In this document: piece by piece, positions 29,485 through 36,536 of the stretch
How the letters are laid out: the number at the start of each line of letters is the position of its first letter
Numbering within the stretch: the stretch's first letter is position 1
Source of the DNA: a virus
Strand: one strand, 5' to 3'
IMG/VR virus record: IMGVR_UViG_3300025030_000941
Location: 1 to 36,536 of that record
Length of the DNA stretch: 36,536 nucleotides
Made by a program: the position numbers and the translations under genes
The notes under the pieces: generated by a model
Told to the model about the DNA's origin: nothing
What the model saw: only the letters and a program-made list of their open reading frames with translations
The model's database searches: none

Positions 29485-29866
29485 AGTACCGGGTTATTCA
29501 AAAAAAATCCCGTGCAACGAAACGAGATACTTTTTTGAGAAGGTGAAGGGAAAACAATTTCATCCAAAAGAATCAGCTTGTGATGAATTTACCGTCCGAC
29601 TACAGATAAGAAAACGCCATTCTTTAGATTGGAACGCTGTTGCTTACCAGCTTTGTATAAGAGATTGGGTTAATCAATTTCATACTATCGGCATGACTTC
29701 TGGAAATAGCACAAAGCTTGTTTCAACTTTCAGAGTGCGTCTTGGGGACCATTCTAAATGTATAATAGCGTCAAGGAAGTATCAGCTTGCTCTAAAAGAA
29801 TATAATAAAACCAAGAAGATGCCAGTATATGATTGGCCTATAAAATGTTTGGTGGAGAAAAAATGA
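29465..29866 (+). CDS. Hypothetical protein in glycan island
   Basis: A 133-residue basic protein (MSNTQNKVPGYSKKIPCNET) overlapping the radical SAM gene by 20 bases. It has a helical middle and several aromatic/Arg clusters (WNAVAYQLCIRDWVNQFH). No signal peptide or membrane span. Function unknown. Confidence 0.5.
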   Translation: MSNTQNKVPGYSKKIPCNETRYFFEKVKGKQFHPKESACDEFTVRLQIRKRHSLDWNAVAYQLCIRDWVNQFHTIGMTSGNSTKLVSTFRVRLGDHSKCIIASRKYQLALKEYNKTKKMPVYDWPIKCLVEKK

Positions 29867-29922
29867 ACCTGATAATTATAATTATTTTGTTATTAATTCT
29901 TCAGAGACTTGGAGGCTGTTAA
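29863..29922 (+). CDS. 19-aa hydrophobic peptide
   Basis: MNLIIIIILLLILQRLGGC starts in an ATGA overlap and stops directly before the ATG of the GT-C-like gene. Its 3' end (TTGGAGG) is the ribosome site for that gene, so it may serve mainly in coupling. It is nevertheless a plausible membrane micropeptide. The C-terminal LGGC resembles a lipobox, but no sequence follows the Cys. Confidence 0.4.
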   Translation: MNLIIIIILLLILQRLGGC

Positions 29923-31293
29923 ATGTTTGAACAAATAGCATGGATTATAATTGTAAATCTTGCGCTTTACATTAAGACTTTACGCTTTAAGTTTGTCTCC
30001 GACGACTTCTCCTGTTGGAAAAACCCCCCAGTTGCCAAGAACGCCTGGCATAAACTTTGGCTTGAAATCACAGGCCAGAAGAAAATATATGCCAAGAGCA
30101 TTCAGTTTGTCCGCGCTAATGGCAAGCTCTTTATGGCAATCGTGAGGAAAGAAGAGATGGAGCATCTTTTAACGCTTCTTATTCATATCGGTATCTGCGT
30201 AACGATTTATTTCGCTTTTGGGGCTTCGTGGATTTCTTTCGTAGCGGCCATGCTTTATTCCACGAACCCGGTCAATAACCAAGGCACGATCTGGCCGTCC
30301 GGCAGGGGGTATGCTTTTCCGATTCTTTTCCTTGTTCTTTCGATGGTGGTTCCGATTCTCTCGCCACTTTTTCTATATGCTGGGACTTGGTACACCGCAG
30401 GGTTCCTCTCACCGCTATCACTTATCGGATCAAACGTTTGGTACATCTTGGCCTCAATGCCCCTGATATGGTACTTACACTCAAGGAAATTCACGACCGC
30501 CGTCAGGAATAAGCAAAAATCGGAAACGTTCGCCGAGGATAAAATAGTTCACCCAAAAAAACTAATCTTGGGAGTTAAATCTTTCGGATTTTACCTTTTT
30601 TTGTGTATCATTCCTTTTCGGATAACCTTCTACCACAATTTTCTCCAATCATCGGCTGGAAGCATGAAGCGTAAAAATTATACCCTCTGCCGGTATTTTT
30701 GGATTGGGTTTATAGCTATAGTCACATGGGTTTATTTCGCTTTCACTATCCAATGGAATTTGCTCTTGTGGGCGTGTCTTGCTTTCTTTATTACTATTGT
30801 TCCATTTTGTAACATCGTCCGGGCGAATCAGGAAATAGCTGAACGCTTCGCCGCGCTCCCAAATGTATTCTTGATGTACGCTCTAGCTCAGTTTATTGCA
30901 CCTTATAGCATTTTATGCACAGCGTTCGTAGTCTTTTACGCAACAAGGACATTTTATACCCTAACGCTTTACAAAGACGAGTACAACATTACCGAGTGCG
31001 CTGTCATCGAAGATCCTCACGCTTGGTGGGCTTGGCATTGCCGCGCCATGAAGCGATGGGACACTCAAAGCTACAAAGAGGCCCTTATCCTTTGGGTGAT
31101 GGCAAAACTTATCTCTCCGAATGAATTCAAGGTTTTAATTAACATCGCAACGTGCCTGAGACTTTTAAAAAATGATAAAGAGGCCGACGAATATTTGAAG
31201 CTCGCAGAGCAGAACATTGTTCCTGGTCAAGAGAAAGAGGCGGCAGAATTTATAGATAACCATAGACGTGGAAAATTACCGATATTGCTTTAA
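29923..31293 (+). CDS. Polytopic GT-C-like glycosyltransferase with C-terminal TPR
   Basis: A 456-residue membrane protein. The first loop has LRFKFVSDDFSCWKNPP, placing Asp27-Asp28 where GT-C enzymes of the TMTC/PMT type carry their catalytic acidic pair. HLLTLLIHIGICVTIY, AAMLYSTNPVNNQGTIWPSG and later hydrophobic blocks (130-180, 220-330) indicate about eight to ten membrane spans. The C-terminal ~85 residues look like TPR helices (SYKEALILWVMAKLISPNEF, CLRLLKNDKEADEYLKLAEQ), also found in TMTC proteins. It probably uses a polyprenyl-phosphate sugar on the periplasmic side. It is the last gene of the island. Confidence 0.7.
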   Translation: MFEQIAWIIIVNLALYIKTLRFKFVSDDFSCWKNPPVAKNAWHKLWLEITGQKKIYAKSIQFVRANGKLFMAIVRKEEMEHLLTLLIHIGICVTIYFAFGASWISFVAAMLYSTNPVNNQGTIWPSGRGYAFPILFLVLSMVVPILSPLFLYAGTWYTAGFLSPLSLIGSNVWYILASMPLIWYLHSRKFTTAVRNKQKSETFAEDKIVHPKKLILGVKSFGFYLFLCIIPFRITFYHNFLQSSAGSMKRKNYTLCRYFWIGFIAIVTWVYFAFTIQWNLLLWACLAFFITIVPFCNIVRANQEIAERFAALPNVFLMYALAQFIAPYSILCTAFVVFYATRTFYTLTLYKDEYNITECAVIEDPHAWWAWHCRAMKRWDTQSYKEALILWVMAKLISPNEFKVLINIATCLRLLKNDKEADEYLKLAEQNIVPGQEKEAAEFIDNHRRGKLPILL

Positions 31294-31300
31294 AGAACAC

Positions 31301-31329
31301 TTGCTTTAAAAAAAGTCAAGTGATATTAT
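31301..31329 (+). promoter_or_regulatory. Candidate sigma70 promoter of the packaging operon
   Basis: TTGCTT (31301-31306), 17 bases, TATTAT (31324-31329), just after the end of the island. The -35 hexamer is part of a direct repeat TTGCTTTAAA (31285-31294 and 31301-31310). Predicted start is about 31336, upstream of GGGAG and the ATG at 31351. Confidence 0.55.
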
Positions 31330-31332
31330 CAC
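31320..31332. promoter_or_regulatory. 13-bp palindrome over the -10 box, possible operator
   Basis: GTGATATTATCAC is a perfect inverted repeat around a central T and covers the -10 box of the promoter at 31301. A protein bound here would block RNA polymerase. The winged-helix protein at 14740 is a candidate in this window, but no direct evidence links them. Confidence 0.45.
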
Positions 31333-31350
31333 AGTAGTGGGAGATTCGAC

Positions 31351-31527
31351 ATGCCAACACCATTTGAAAAAAGACCGTTCAGTATGTTCTCGGTTTCGGA
31401 TGAAATCACTGTCAATCGAGTCGGGAAGCGAGTGACAATCAAAGGGCGGGATGGAACTTTTACGGATTCTGATTCTGTGGAATCGAATCTCCTTTTTGAA
31501 ATATTGAAAGTGCTTAAGAAAAAATGA
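31351..31527 (+). CDS. Small hypothetical protein before the terminase genes
   Basis: A 58-residue protein with GGGAG eight bases before the ATG. MPTPFEKRPFSMFSVSDEIT, then VNRVGKRVTIKGRDG and a basic end (ILKVLKKK). It looks like a small beta-rich domain followed by a helix. First gene after the promoter/palindrome; its role is unknown. Confidence 0.6.
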   Translation: MPTPFEKRPFSMFSVSDEITVNRVGKRVTIKGRDGTFTDSDSVESNLLFEILKVLKKK

Positions 31528-31551
31528 GTTATGATTTTAGAATGAGGATTT

Positions 31552-31860
31552 ATGGCTGGTAAAAAAGGAAGAAGCGGACGCAGACCCATGAGTGAAGAAT
31601 GTCTACGCCTTCGTGTACTTCAAAAAGGGTGGGAGCTTGCTGACGAAGATTTAAATAATCCTTCCCTTGATATGGAAATCAAGAGAGATATTTATCTACG
31701 ATTAATCTCCAAAGACATACCGACAGAATTTTCAGGCAATGTTACAGCTCAAGTAACCCAAATGCCCGCGATCCAGAAAGAATATCCTGGTGAGGCCAAT
31801 AATACCAACCGCATAGCGGAGTATTTCATTGGCTCGCCTCCTCCTCCCACAGATTCTTGA
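31552..31860 (+). CDS. Small terminase subunit-like protein
   Basis: A 102-residue protein. The basic start MAGKKGRSGRRPMSEE and the following helices (CLRLRVLQKGWELADEDLNN, KRDIYLRLISKDIP) fit DNA-binding small terminase subunits of short-tailed phages, and it lies immediately upstream of, and overlaps by 32 bases, the large subunit gene. Assignment rests mainly on position and size. Confidence 0.65.
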   Translation: MAGKKGRSGRRPMSEECLRLRVLQKGWELADEDLNNPSLDMEIKRDIYLRLISKDIPTEFSGNVTAQVTQMPAIQKEYPGEANNTNRIAEYFIGSPPPPTDS

Positions 31861-33184
31861 TATCCCGGATAAATTACTTCCTCTTTTAGATCCCGACAAC
31901 TTTAACAAATACCGATACTTTATTATCAAGGGCGGTCGTGGTGGCGGCAAGTCTCAAGGGGTTGCCCGCTTTGTCCTTTACTTAAACGAGAAATACAGTC
32001 TTCGCACTGTTTGCGGTCGTGAGACTCAAAATTCAATCTCCGAATCAGTCTACTCTCTTCTTTCGGATTTAATCCTTCAGTATCAATTGAATTTCGAAGT
32101 AGCTGCTTCTAAAATCTCATCCAGGGAAAAGTCAAGTGAATTGAATTTTAGAGGGTTTAGACAACAAGGAGCTTGGAATATTCAAGGTCTTGAAGGCGTG
32201 GACCTAGTTTGGATAGATGAATCTCAAGCTCTAACTAAACCAACGCTCGACGTTCTTATCCCTACCATCCGTAAAGAAAACGCAAAGATCATATTTACCA
32301 TGAATCCGCACGTTCACAACGACCCCGTGATTGTAATGCTCGGCAAGCGCAAAGATTGTCTCGTGATAGACATAAATTATCTCGATAATCAGTTTTGCAC
32401 CAATGCTCTTATCAACGAAGCTAACGAATGTAAGAAGCTTTCCGAGAAAGATTATAAGCATATTTGGCTCGGTGAACCTCTGGATCAATCAGAGGATTCA
32501 TTATACTCTTTGGAAGATTTTGAGATTGGAAAGAGAGCCGCCCATATCCTTGCCAAAGGTTATGGCGTTCGTGTCGCGGGCTTCGATGTTGCGCGTTACG
32601 GTGACGACAAATGCGCCGCGTTCATCTTTCAACAGATGGGAGCATTGCATTGGGAAGAAATCTTTTGTGACGAGTGGGATCACAGGGATCTGAATTACAC
32701 AACCGGACGCATACTAATGATCTGCAACGAACAGGGTGTTGACATGGCCGCTATTGACGAGGATGGAATAGGATCAGGACCATTTGACACGCTCTCCAAA
32801 GGCCGAGGACTCGAATACTTTGTGGGGTTTCGTAATCCAGGACTTAGTTATCAAGACAACAAGTCTTTTGGGAACACCCGCACCTTAAACGCCTATAAGC
32901 TTAAAGACGCTCTTGTGAATGGCCACAGGCACGTAAAGACTCAAAGAGCCATTGATGAGTGTTTGACTATTAAATATACCTTCGACCACAATCAAAGGCG
33001 TATCCTCGTATCAAAAGAAAAAATGAGGAAAGACGGGTTTAAGTCTCCAAACATCGCTGACGCAATTATAATGGCAGAGTCTTTAATCGGGCAGGTGAAA
33101 CAAAAACAGGATAGACAATACGAACCGAACGTGCAACAATACGCTAAGGAAGATGATTTGTTTAAGCTTGCAGGGGTGAGATAA
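31829..33184 (+). CDS. terL: Terminase large subunit
   Basis: A 451-residue protein starting at TTG with GCGGAG eight bases upstream; no ATG lies before the ATPase motif. Walker A is FIIKGGRGGGKSQGVA (Gly35-Ser42), Walker B LVWIDESQAL (residues 126-131), with coupling motif IIFTMNP. The nuclease domain has AGFDVARYGDDKCAAF, AAIDEDGIGSGPFDTL and SPNIADAIIMA with its three acidic positions. This is the DNA-packaging motor of the PBSX/phage-type terminase family. Acts at the portal during capsid filling. Confidence 0.93.
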   Translation: MARLLLPQILDIPDKLLPLLDPDNFNKYRYFIIKGGRGGGKSQGVARFVLYLNEKYSLRTVCGRETQNSISESVYSLLSDLILQYQLNFEVAASKISSREKSSELNFRGFRQQGAWNIQGLEGVDLVWIDESQALTKPTLDVLIPTIRKENAKIIFTMNPHVHNDPVIVMLGKRKDCLVIDINYLDNQFCTNALINEANECKKLSEKDYKHIWLGEPLDQSEDSLYSLEDFEIGKRAAHILAKGYGVRVAGFDVARYGDDKCAAFIFQQMGALHWEEIFCDEWDHRDLNYTTGRILMICNEQGVDMAAIDEDGIGSGPFDTLSKGRGLEYFVGFRNPGLSYQDNKSFGNTRTLNAYKLKDALVNGHRHVKTQRAIDECLTIKYTFDHNQRRILVSKEKMRKDGFKSPNIADAIIMAESLIGQVKQKQDRQYEPNVQQYAKEDDLFKLAGVR

Positions 33185-33453
33185 TGGCAGTAGGAACAAC
33201 AGCAGCGATATTGCTTGCACTTGGTGGAGGAGCAGCGGCAGGTTTCGGAGCTTCAAAGCTTATGTCCGGTGGCGGGAGTAAAGTATCTTCACCAATGTCT
33301 TTACCTCAACCTCCAAGCGCGGACGCCGCCGCAGGAAAAGCTGGGGAAGTGATAAAAAAGAAAAGAGCCGCCATGACCCAGAGCATTTACACCTCGCCTC
33401 TTGGGGTGGCTGGTGAAGCGCAGATCGCACGGAAGACGCTTTTAGGTCAATAA
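33184..33453 (+). CDS. Small Gly/Ala-rich protein sharing a start with the internal virion protein
   Basis: An 89-residue protein overlapping the terminase stop (TAATG). Its first residues MAVGTTAAILLALGGGAAAG repeat those of the gene at 4221, and the DNA agrees in 22 of the first 23 bases. The remainder is polar (KVSSPMSLPQPPSADAAA, then a Lys-rich helix). Similar small proteins follow terminase genes in related phages. Role unknown; perhaps a membrane-active or virion component. Confidence 0.6.
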   Translation: MAVGTTAAILLALGGGAAAGFGASKLMSGGGSKVSSPMSLPQPPSADAAAGKAGEVIKKKRAAMTQSIYTSPLGVAGEAQIARKTLLGQ

Positions 33454-33478
33454 AATTGGCATACCTGTCATCGGGCGG

Positions 33479-33541
33479 ATGATGCCTGGATACGCACCAG
33501 AGCTTTTAACGGTAGTGAAAATCTACTCTGCCATAAAATGA
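33479..33541 (+). CDS. Possible 20-aa coupling peptide
   Basis: MMPGYAPELLTVVKIYSAIK and stop ends in an ATGA overlap with the acetyltransferase gene. A purine-rich GGGCGG precedes it. It may only hand ribosomes to the next gene, or be a remnant of a longer one. The 33454-33478 gap otherwise holds a short imperfect hairpin and no gene. Confidence 0.25.
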   Translation: MMPGYAPELLTVVKIYSAIK

Positions 33542-33972
33542 GGGTCGAGATATATTCCGAGAAGTATTTTTCAGATGTTGTTGGACTCATTGAAAAGTTT
33601 CACTCGGAATATCTAACGGATTATTACGGTCTACCGTTAAAAGACGCAATCACGGAAACGCTAATCAATTTTAAGGATTTGACGTTTCTGTTAATCAATA
33701 AAGACAAATGCGTTGGCGTTCTGGCTGGCGTGGAGATAAAGTCAAAGCTGAATGACGAGCGATTCTTTCAGGAGATTATTTGGTACGTTGAGAAACCTTA
33801 TGGGCATTTTGGATTTTATCTCATTGAGAAAGTAAAAATTATGTTGAAATCGCTTGGGTTTAGTCATATTATCATGTCAGTCTTGGAGAGTATGAAATCC
33901 AAGCGGATTGAAGCAATTTATAACAAGCTTGGTTTTAAACCAATTGAAACGCATTATATTAGGAACTTGTAA
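33538..33972 (+). CDS. GNAT-family acetyltransferase
   Basis: A 144-residue protein: RVEIYSEKYFSDVVGLIEKF, FKDLTFLLINKDKCVGVLAG (beta strands 2-4 region), IIWYVEKPYGHFGFYLIEKV (position of the acetyl-CoA loop and helix) and RIEAIYNKLGFKPIETHYIR, the conserved C-terminal YxxxGF motif of GNAT enzymes. The Q/RxxGxG/A loop is degenerate (KPYGHFGFYL). It lies in the packaging operon, between the terminase and connector genes; small acetyltransferases of this kind are seen in some phages but the target is unknown. Confidence 0.75.
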   Translation: MRVEIYSEKYFSDVVGLIEKFHSEYLTDYYGLPLKDAITETLINFKDLTFLLINKDKCVGVLAGVEIKSKLNDERFFQEIIWYVEKPYGHFGFYLIEKVKIMLKSLGFSHIIMSVLESMKSKRIEAIYNKLGFKPIETHYIRNL

Positions 33973-34229
33973 TGGGTTGGGCCGAACGGTGCAATCCAGA
34001 CAGCGAATGGAATAGAAAACGAGCATTGAATATGTCTTCAAACGTAGCATCCCCAATTTCAAATAGTCCAATAAAACAGGTGTCGATTCCGGCCTCGCCG
34101 GATGAGCCTATGGTCATAGAGATAACCCCAAAGAGCATTTTCAAGCTCTTTAAGGAGTTCTTATGCCGTATGTTCAGGATCAATCCGTCGCCGCCAAGCC
34201 AGTCTCAAAGCCCCGCGCCGACGAGTTAA
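33972..34229 (+). CDS. Small Pro/Ser-rich hypothetical protein
   Basis: An 85-residue protein (MGWAERCNPDSEWNRKRALN) that overlaps the acetyltransferase stop by one base and the connector start by 67. The middle is Ser/Pro rich; residues ~50-70 form a basic hydrophobic helix (IFKLFKEFLCRMFRI); the end is SPPSQSQSPAPTS. No family recognised. Confidence 0.5.
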   Translation: MGWAERCNPDSEWNRKRALNMSSNVASPISNSPIKQVSIPASPDEPMVIEITPKSIFKLFKEFLCRMFRINPSPPSQSQSPAPTS

Positions 34230-35845
34230 TCCAGCAGTACGAACAAGAATTATCCAAACGCCGTAACTTTGAAAGTTATTGGCAGACCCTCCATGATTAT
34301 TTCTACATCGAATCAGTCGACGTAAATAAAACCTATTCGATGGGCAATGAGCTTGACCCATCGATGCTTTGGGATTCTACGACCCTTGAAGCTTCGGATG
34401 TATTTGCGTCCGGGTTTATGAATTATCTCACTCCTCCAACTTCCAAATGGTCAAGACTTAGGTCCCGAGATCCCGAGCTTCAATCAAACGAAGCGGTCAG
34501 CGCATTTCTTGAAGACGTAATGAGTGAAGTCAATTACGCCCTCAATCGCTCAAACTTCTATGACCAGATGTTCCCTGCCTACAAATCAAGCGGAGTGTAT
34601 GGGACTACCTGTCTTTTTGAAGAAGAAGACGTTGAAGATGATATTCGTTTCTACAATATGCCGCTAAAGCAGTGCGTGATCGTGGAAGACGCGAGAGGCC
34701 GCGTCTGCAAATTCTACATTGAGTTTGAGTACACCTCAGAGCAAGCCGCAGGCAAGTGGGGCGAGGATGCTTTATCCTCCGAGATGAAACAGGAGATTAG
34801 GGAAGGAAAAGGCCAATCCGTTAAGCATAAATTCTTACTTTTTATCGGTGAGCGCTATGCGCGTGAAATCCAAAAAGAAGACAAGCGAAACCTCCCAATC
34901 GAGGCCGTGTGGATTGACATTAAAGGCCGGATGATTGTGGATGAATCTGGCTACAACGAGTTTCCAGCGTTCGCGCATCGTTTTGACAGAAGGCCTTTTG
35001 TTCCGTGGGGTTTCTCTCCAGCTATGAAGGCTTTGCCATTTGCGAGGCTTTTAAACGCCATCGCAAAGACAAATCTCCGAACCATGATGAAACACACCGA
35101 CCCCCCGATCGCCGTGCCTCACAACGCTTTTTTAGCGCCTTTCAACATGAACCCAAGGGCTATCAATGCCTATAAGAAAGAAGCGATGGACTCAGGTAAA
35201 GATATATTTGCCTTCGGGAACTTTGGAGATCCGGGTATTGGCCTTCAAGCCGTTGAGTATTATGCAAGCAAAGTAAAAGTTCTGATGTACCACGATGTAT
35301 TTCTTGCTTTCTCGAACATCACAAAAGACATGAATAACCCTGAAATCATGGAACGAATCAATGAGAAAATGACAATGCTTGGTCCCGCTGTAGGGCGATA
35401 CCTGGATGAAGTAATAAGCCCAATCATCCAAAGAACAATTGGAATCTTGGCACGACGCGGCAAACTGCCAGATCCACCGATTGAATTTCTGATGAGTTCC
35501 GGTTATGAGATTGATTTCGTTGGTGTTCTTGCTCAAGCCCAGCGCAGGGCAGAACTGAATACTCTTGTGACGGGTCTTACGATGATAGGTAACATGGCTC
35601 AGTTTTCGCCTGAAGTCTTGGATAAGATTGACCCTGACAAGGTCACAGATGAGGTTTGGTCTATTACAGGCGCACCCGTGAAGGTTTTAAGGGATGACGA
35701 CGAAGTACGCCAGATTAGAGAAGGACGCGCCCAGGCCGCCTTAAAACAAGAAGAAATGGCTACTCTACACGCCGGCTCAGAGATTGCCAAGAACGCCGGG
35801 CAAGCTGACGCAGGGTTCGCCAAAGCGAAGGAAACTAATAAATGA
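34163..35845 (+). CDS. Head-to-tail connector (portal) protein, T7 type
   Basis: A 560-residue protein with AAGGAG before the ATG. Family features of the podovirus connector are clear: ELIQQYEQELSKRRNFESYW at the start, FASGFMNYLTPPTSKWSRLR, RSNFYDQMFPAYKSSGVYGT, FPAFAHRFDRRPFVPWGFSP, LNAIAKTNLRTMMKHTDPPI and GPAVGRYLDEVISPIIQRTI. The C-terminus is a charged Ala/Gln/Glu-rich helix. It forms the twelve-subunit ring through which DNA is packaged and ejected and on which the tail is built. Confidence 0.93.
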   Translation: MPYVQDQSVAAKPVSKPRADELIQQYEQELSKRRNFESYWQTLHDYFYIESVDVNKTYSMGNELDPSMLWDSTTLEASDVFASGFMNYLTPPTSKWSRLRSRDPELQSNEAVSAFLEDVMSEVNYALNRSNFYDQMFPAYKSSGVYGTTCLFEEEDVEDDIRFYNMPLKQCVIVEDARGRVCKFYIEFEYTSEQAAGKWGEDALSSEMKQEIREGKGQSVKHKFLLFIGERYAREIQKEDKRNLPIEAVWIDIKGRMIVDESGYNEFPAFAHRFDRRPFVPWGFSPAMKALPFARLLNAIAKTNLRTMMKHTDPPIAVPHNAFLAPFNMNPRAINAYKKEAMDSGKDIFAFGNFGDPGIGLQAVEYYASKVKVLMYHDVFLAFSNITKDMNNPEIMERINEKMTMLGPAVGRYLDEVISPIIQRTIGILARRGKLPDPPIEFLMSSGYEIDFVGVLAQAQRRAELNTLVTGLTMIGNMAQFSPEVLDKIDPDKVTDEVWSITGAPVKVLRDDDEVRQIREGRAQAALKQEEMATLHAGSEIAKNAGQADAGFAKAKETNK

Positions 35846-35858
35846 GGTGGATAATAAA

Positions 35859-36110
35859 ATGACAGACCTTAAAAGTATCGTAGCTGTAAAGGCTTTGCAG
35901 TCAAACCTCCGGGCTTCACTAGACACGCCGCAAGGAAAAGAGGTTATTGTTTTCTTGGAAGAAATTTGCGGGTGGTATGACTTTGAAGAGACTGACCCAA
36001 ACATGATTTTAATCAAACACGGGAAGCGTGCAGTTTTAGCGACGATTAAGACGCTTCTTGAATTAACACCTGACCAAATCGTCGCAGTAGCACAACAAAA
36101 GGAGTTCTAA
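35859..36110 (+). CDS. Small capsid-assembly region protein (Bbp19-like)
   Basis: An 83-residue product from ATG 35859, with GAGGTGG upstream; in-frame ATG 35784 lies in the connector gene and is rejected. TPQGKEVIVFLEEICGWYDF then NMILIKHGKRAVLATIKTLL resembles small proteins found between connector and scaffold genes of podoviruses. Mostly helical. Function in assembly is inferred from position. Confidence 0.6.
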   Translation: MTDLKSIVAVKALQSNLRASLDTPQGKEVIVFLEEICGWYDFEETDPNMILIKHGKRAVLATIKTLLELTPDQIVAVAQQKEF

Positions 36111-36536
36111 ATGGATAATCCCGATCCGGGAATAACGCCGGGCAATCCCGACCCATCAACACCACCCGTAACACCGCCGGAACCAGTAGCGTTTAATTGG
36201 AAAGCCAGTTTAGCACCAGACCTTGCAAACGCGCCCTCAATGAAGAAGTTCGAGGATACAAAAGAAGGATTTAACGAAGCCGTTAAAAGTCATCTTTTAC
36301 TCGAAAAGCTATTGGGATATGAAAAGGTTCCTATCCCAAAAAGTAAAGATGATGTAGTCGCTTGGGAGATTTTCTCAAAGGCTATGGGTATCCCGGAAAA
36401 GGCAGAGGGTTACGGACTCCCGGACGTGGAGATCCCGGAATCAATGAAGGGACTCGCTTTTGATAAAGCGAAGTTCTCTGAGATTGTCCATCAACAGAAG
36501 CTTACACCTGACGCTGCGAAAGGCTTGTGGGGCGCT
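36111..36536 (+). CDS. Scaffold/capsid-assembly-like protein, N-terminal part (3' truncated)
   Basis: The frame is open from ATG 36111 (AAAAGGAG upstream) to the last base, 142 residues. A Pro/Asp/Thr-rich start (MDNPDPGITPGNPDPSTPPV) is followed by FNWKASLAPDLANAPSMKKF, KEGFNEAVKSHLLLEKLLGY and KAMGIPEKAEGYGLP, the pattern of T7-like scaffold/capsid-assembly proteins, which are acidic, helical and lie between connector and capsid genes. The rest and the capsid gene lie outside the window. Confidence 0.75.
   Translation, partial: MDNPDPGITPGNPDPSTPPVTPPEPVAFNWKASLAPDLANAPSMKKFEDTKEGFNEAVKSHLLLEKLLGYEKVPIPKSKDDVVAWEIFSKAMGIPEKAEGYGLPDVEIPESMKGLAFDKAKFSEIVHQQKLTPDAAKGLWGA

Noticed and set aside
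33458-33485. Hairpin TCATC/GATGA flanked by GGCA/TGCC as a terminator
   Set aside because: The stem is short and interrupted and no T tract follows.
1-36536. Temperate lifestyle with integrase or CI-type repressor
   Set aside because: No recombinase catalytic pattern or attachment site was recognised; genes outside the window could still change this.

Overview
The window reads as part of the genome of a short-tailed (podovirus-like) double-stranded DNA phage. Virtually every supported gene lies on the + strand, genes are packed end to end, and start/stop overlaps of the ATGA, TAATG and GTGA types join them into long translationally coupled chains. The large terminase, the T7-type head-to-tail connector, the nozzle-like tail protein and the large ejection proteins identify the phage type. 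A signal-peptide beta-barrel protein and a lipoprotein-type RlpA cell-wall enzyme point to a Gram-negative host. Both ends cut through genes (a tail gene at base 1, a scaffold-like gene at the last base), and no major capsid gene is visible, so the capsid part of the genome lies outside the window. I recognised no integrase, CI-like repressor, DNA or RNA polymerase, tRNA or CRISPR array.

Layout. 1-8676: tail and ejection proteins, including a nozzle-like protein with an inserted LamG domain. 8673-10565: small membrane proteins and an RlpA-type enzyme, a probable lysis region, containing a strong terminator, a consensus sigma70 promoter and a possible small RNA. 10562-18421: early/accessory genes with many tiny zinc-ribbon proteins, a candidate single-strand annealing protein, a Cas4-like nuclease, an initiator-like replication protein carrying three 11-bp iterons, a NinG-like nuclease, and an outer-membrane protein. 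18415-31293: a roughly 13-kb glycan island (cupin, compact DegT aminotransferase, methyltransferase, GT4, four GT2 enzymes, HprK-like kinase, two sugar epimerase/dehydratases, radical SAM enzyme, polytopic GT-C-like transferase) interrupted by four homing-endonuclease-like genes. 31301-36536: a promoter with a palindrome over its -10 box, then packaging genes, an acetyltransferase, the connector and the start of a scaffold gene.

How it may work together. Replication appears to rely on host polymerase recruited by a phage initiator at an origin inside its own gene. The glycan island could build an unusual deoxy- or amino-sugar, load it onto a lipid carrier and transfer it outside the membrane, changing the host surface in the way seroconverting gtr modules do, but with many more genes.

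The two observations I would check first are (1) a candidate structured RNA at 13684-13813, directly downstream of a promoter and upstream of the replication gene, with four mutually compatible helices including a loop-to-tail pseudoknot, and (2) the glycan island with its homing endonucleases. Functions are assigned from motifs read by eye; no database search was possible.
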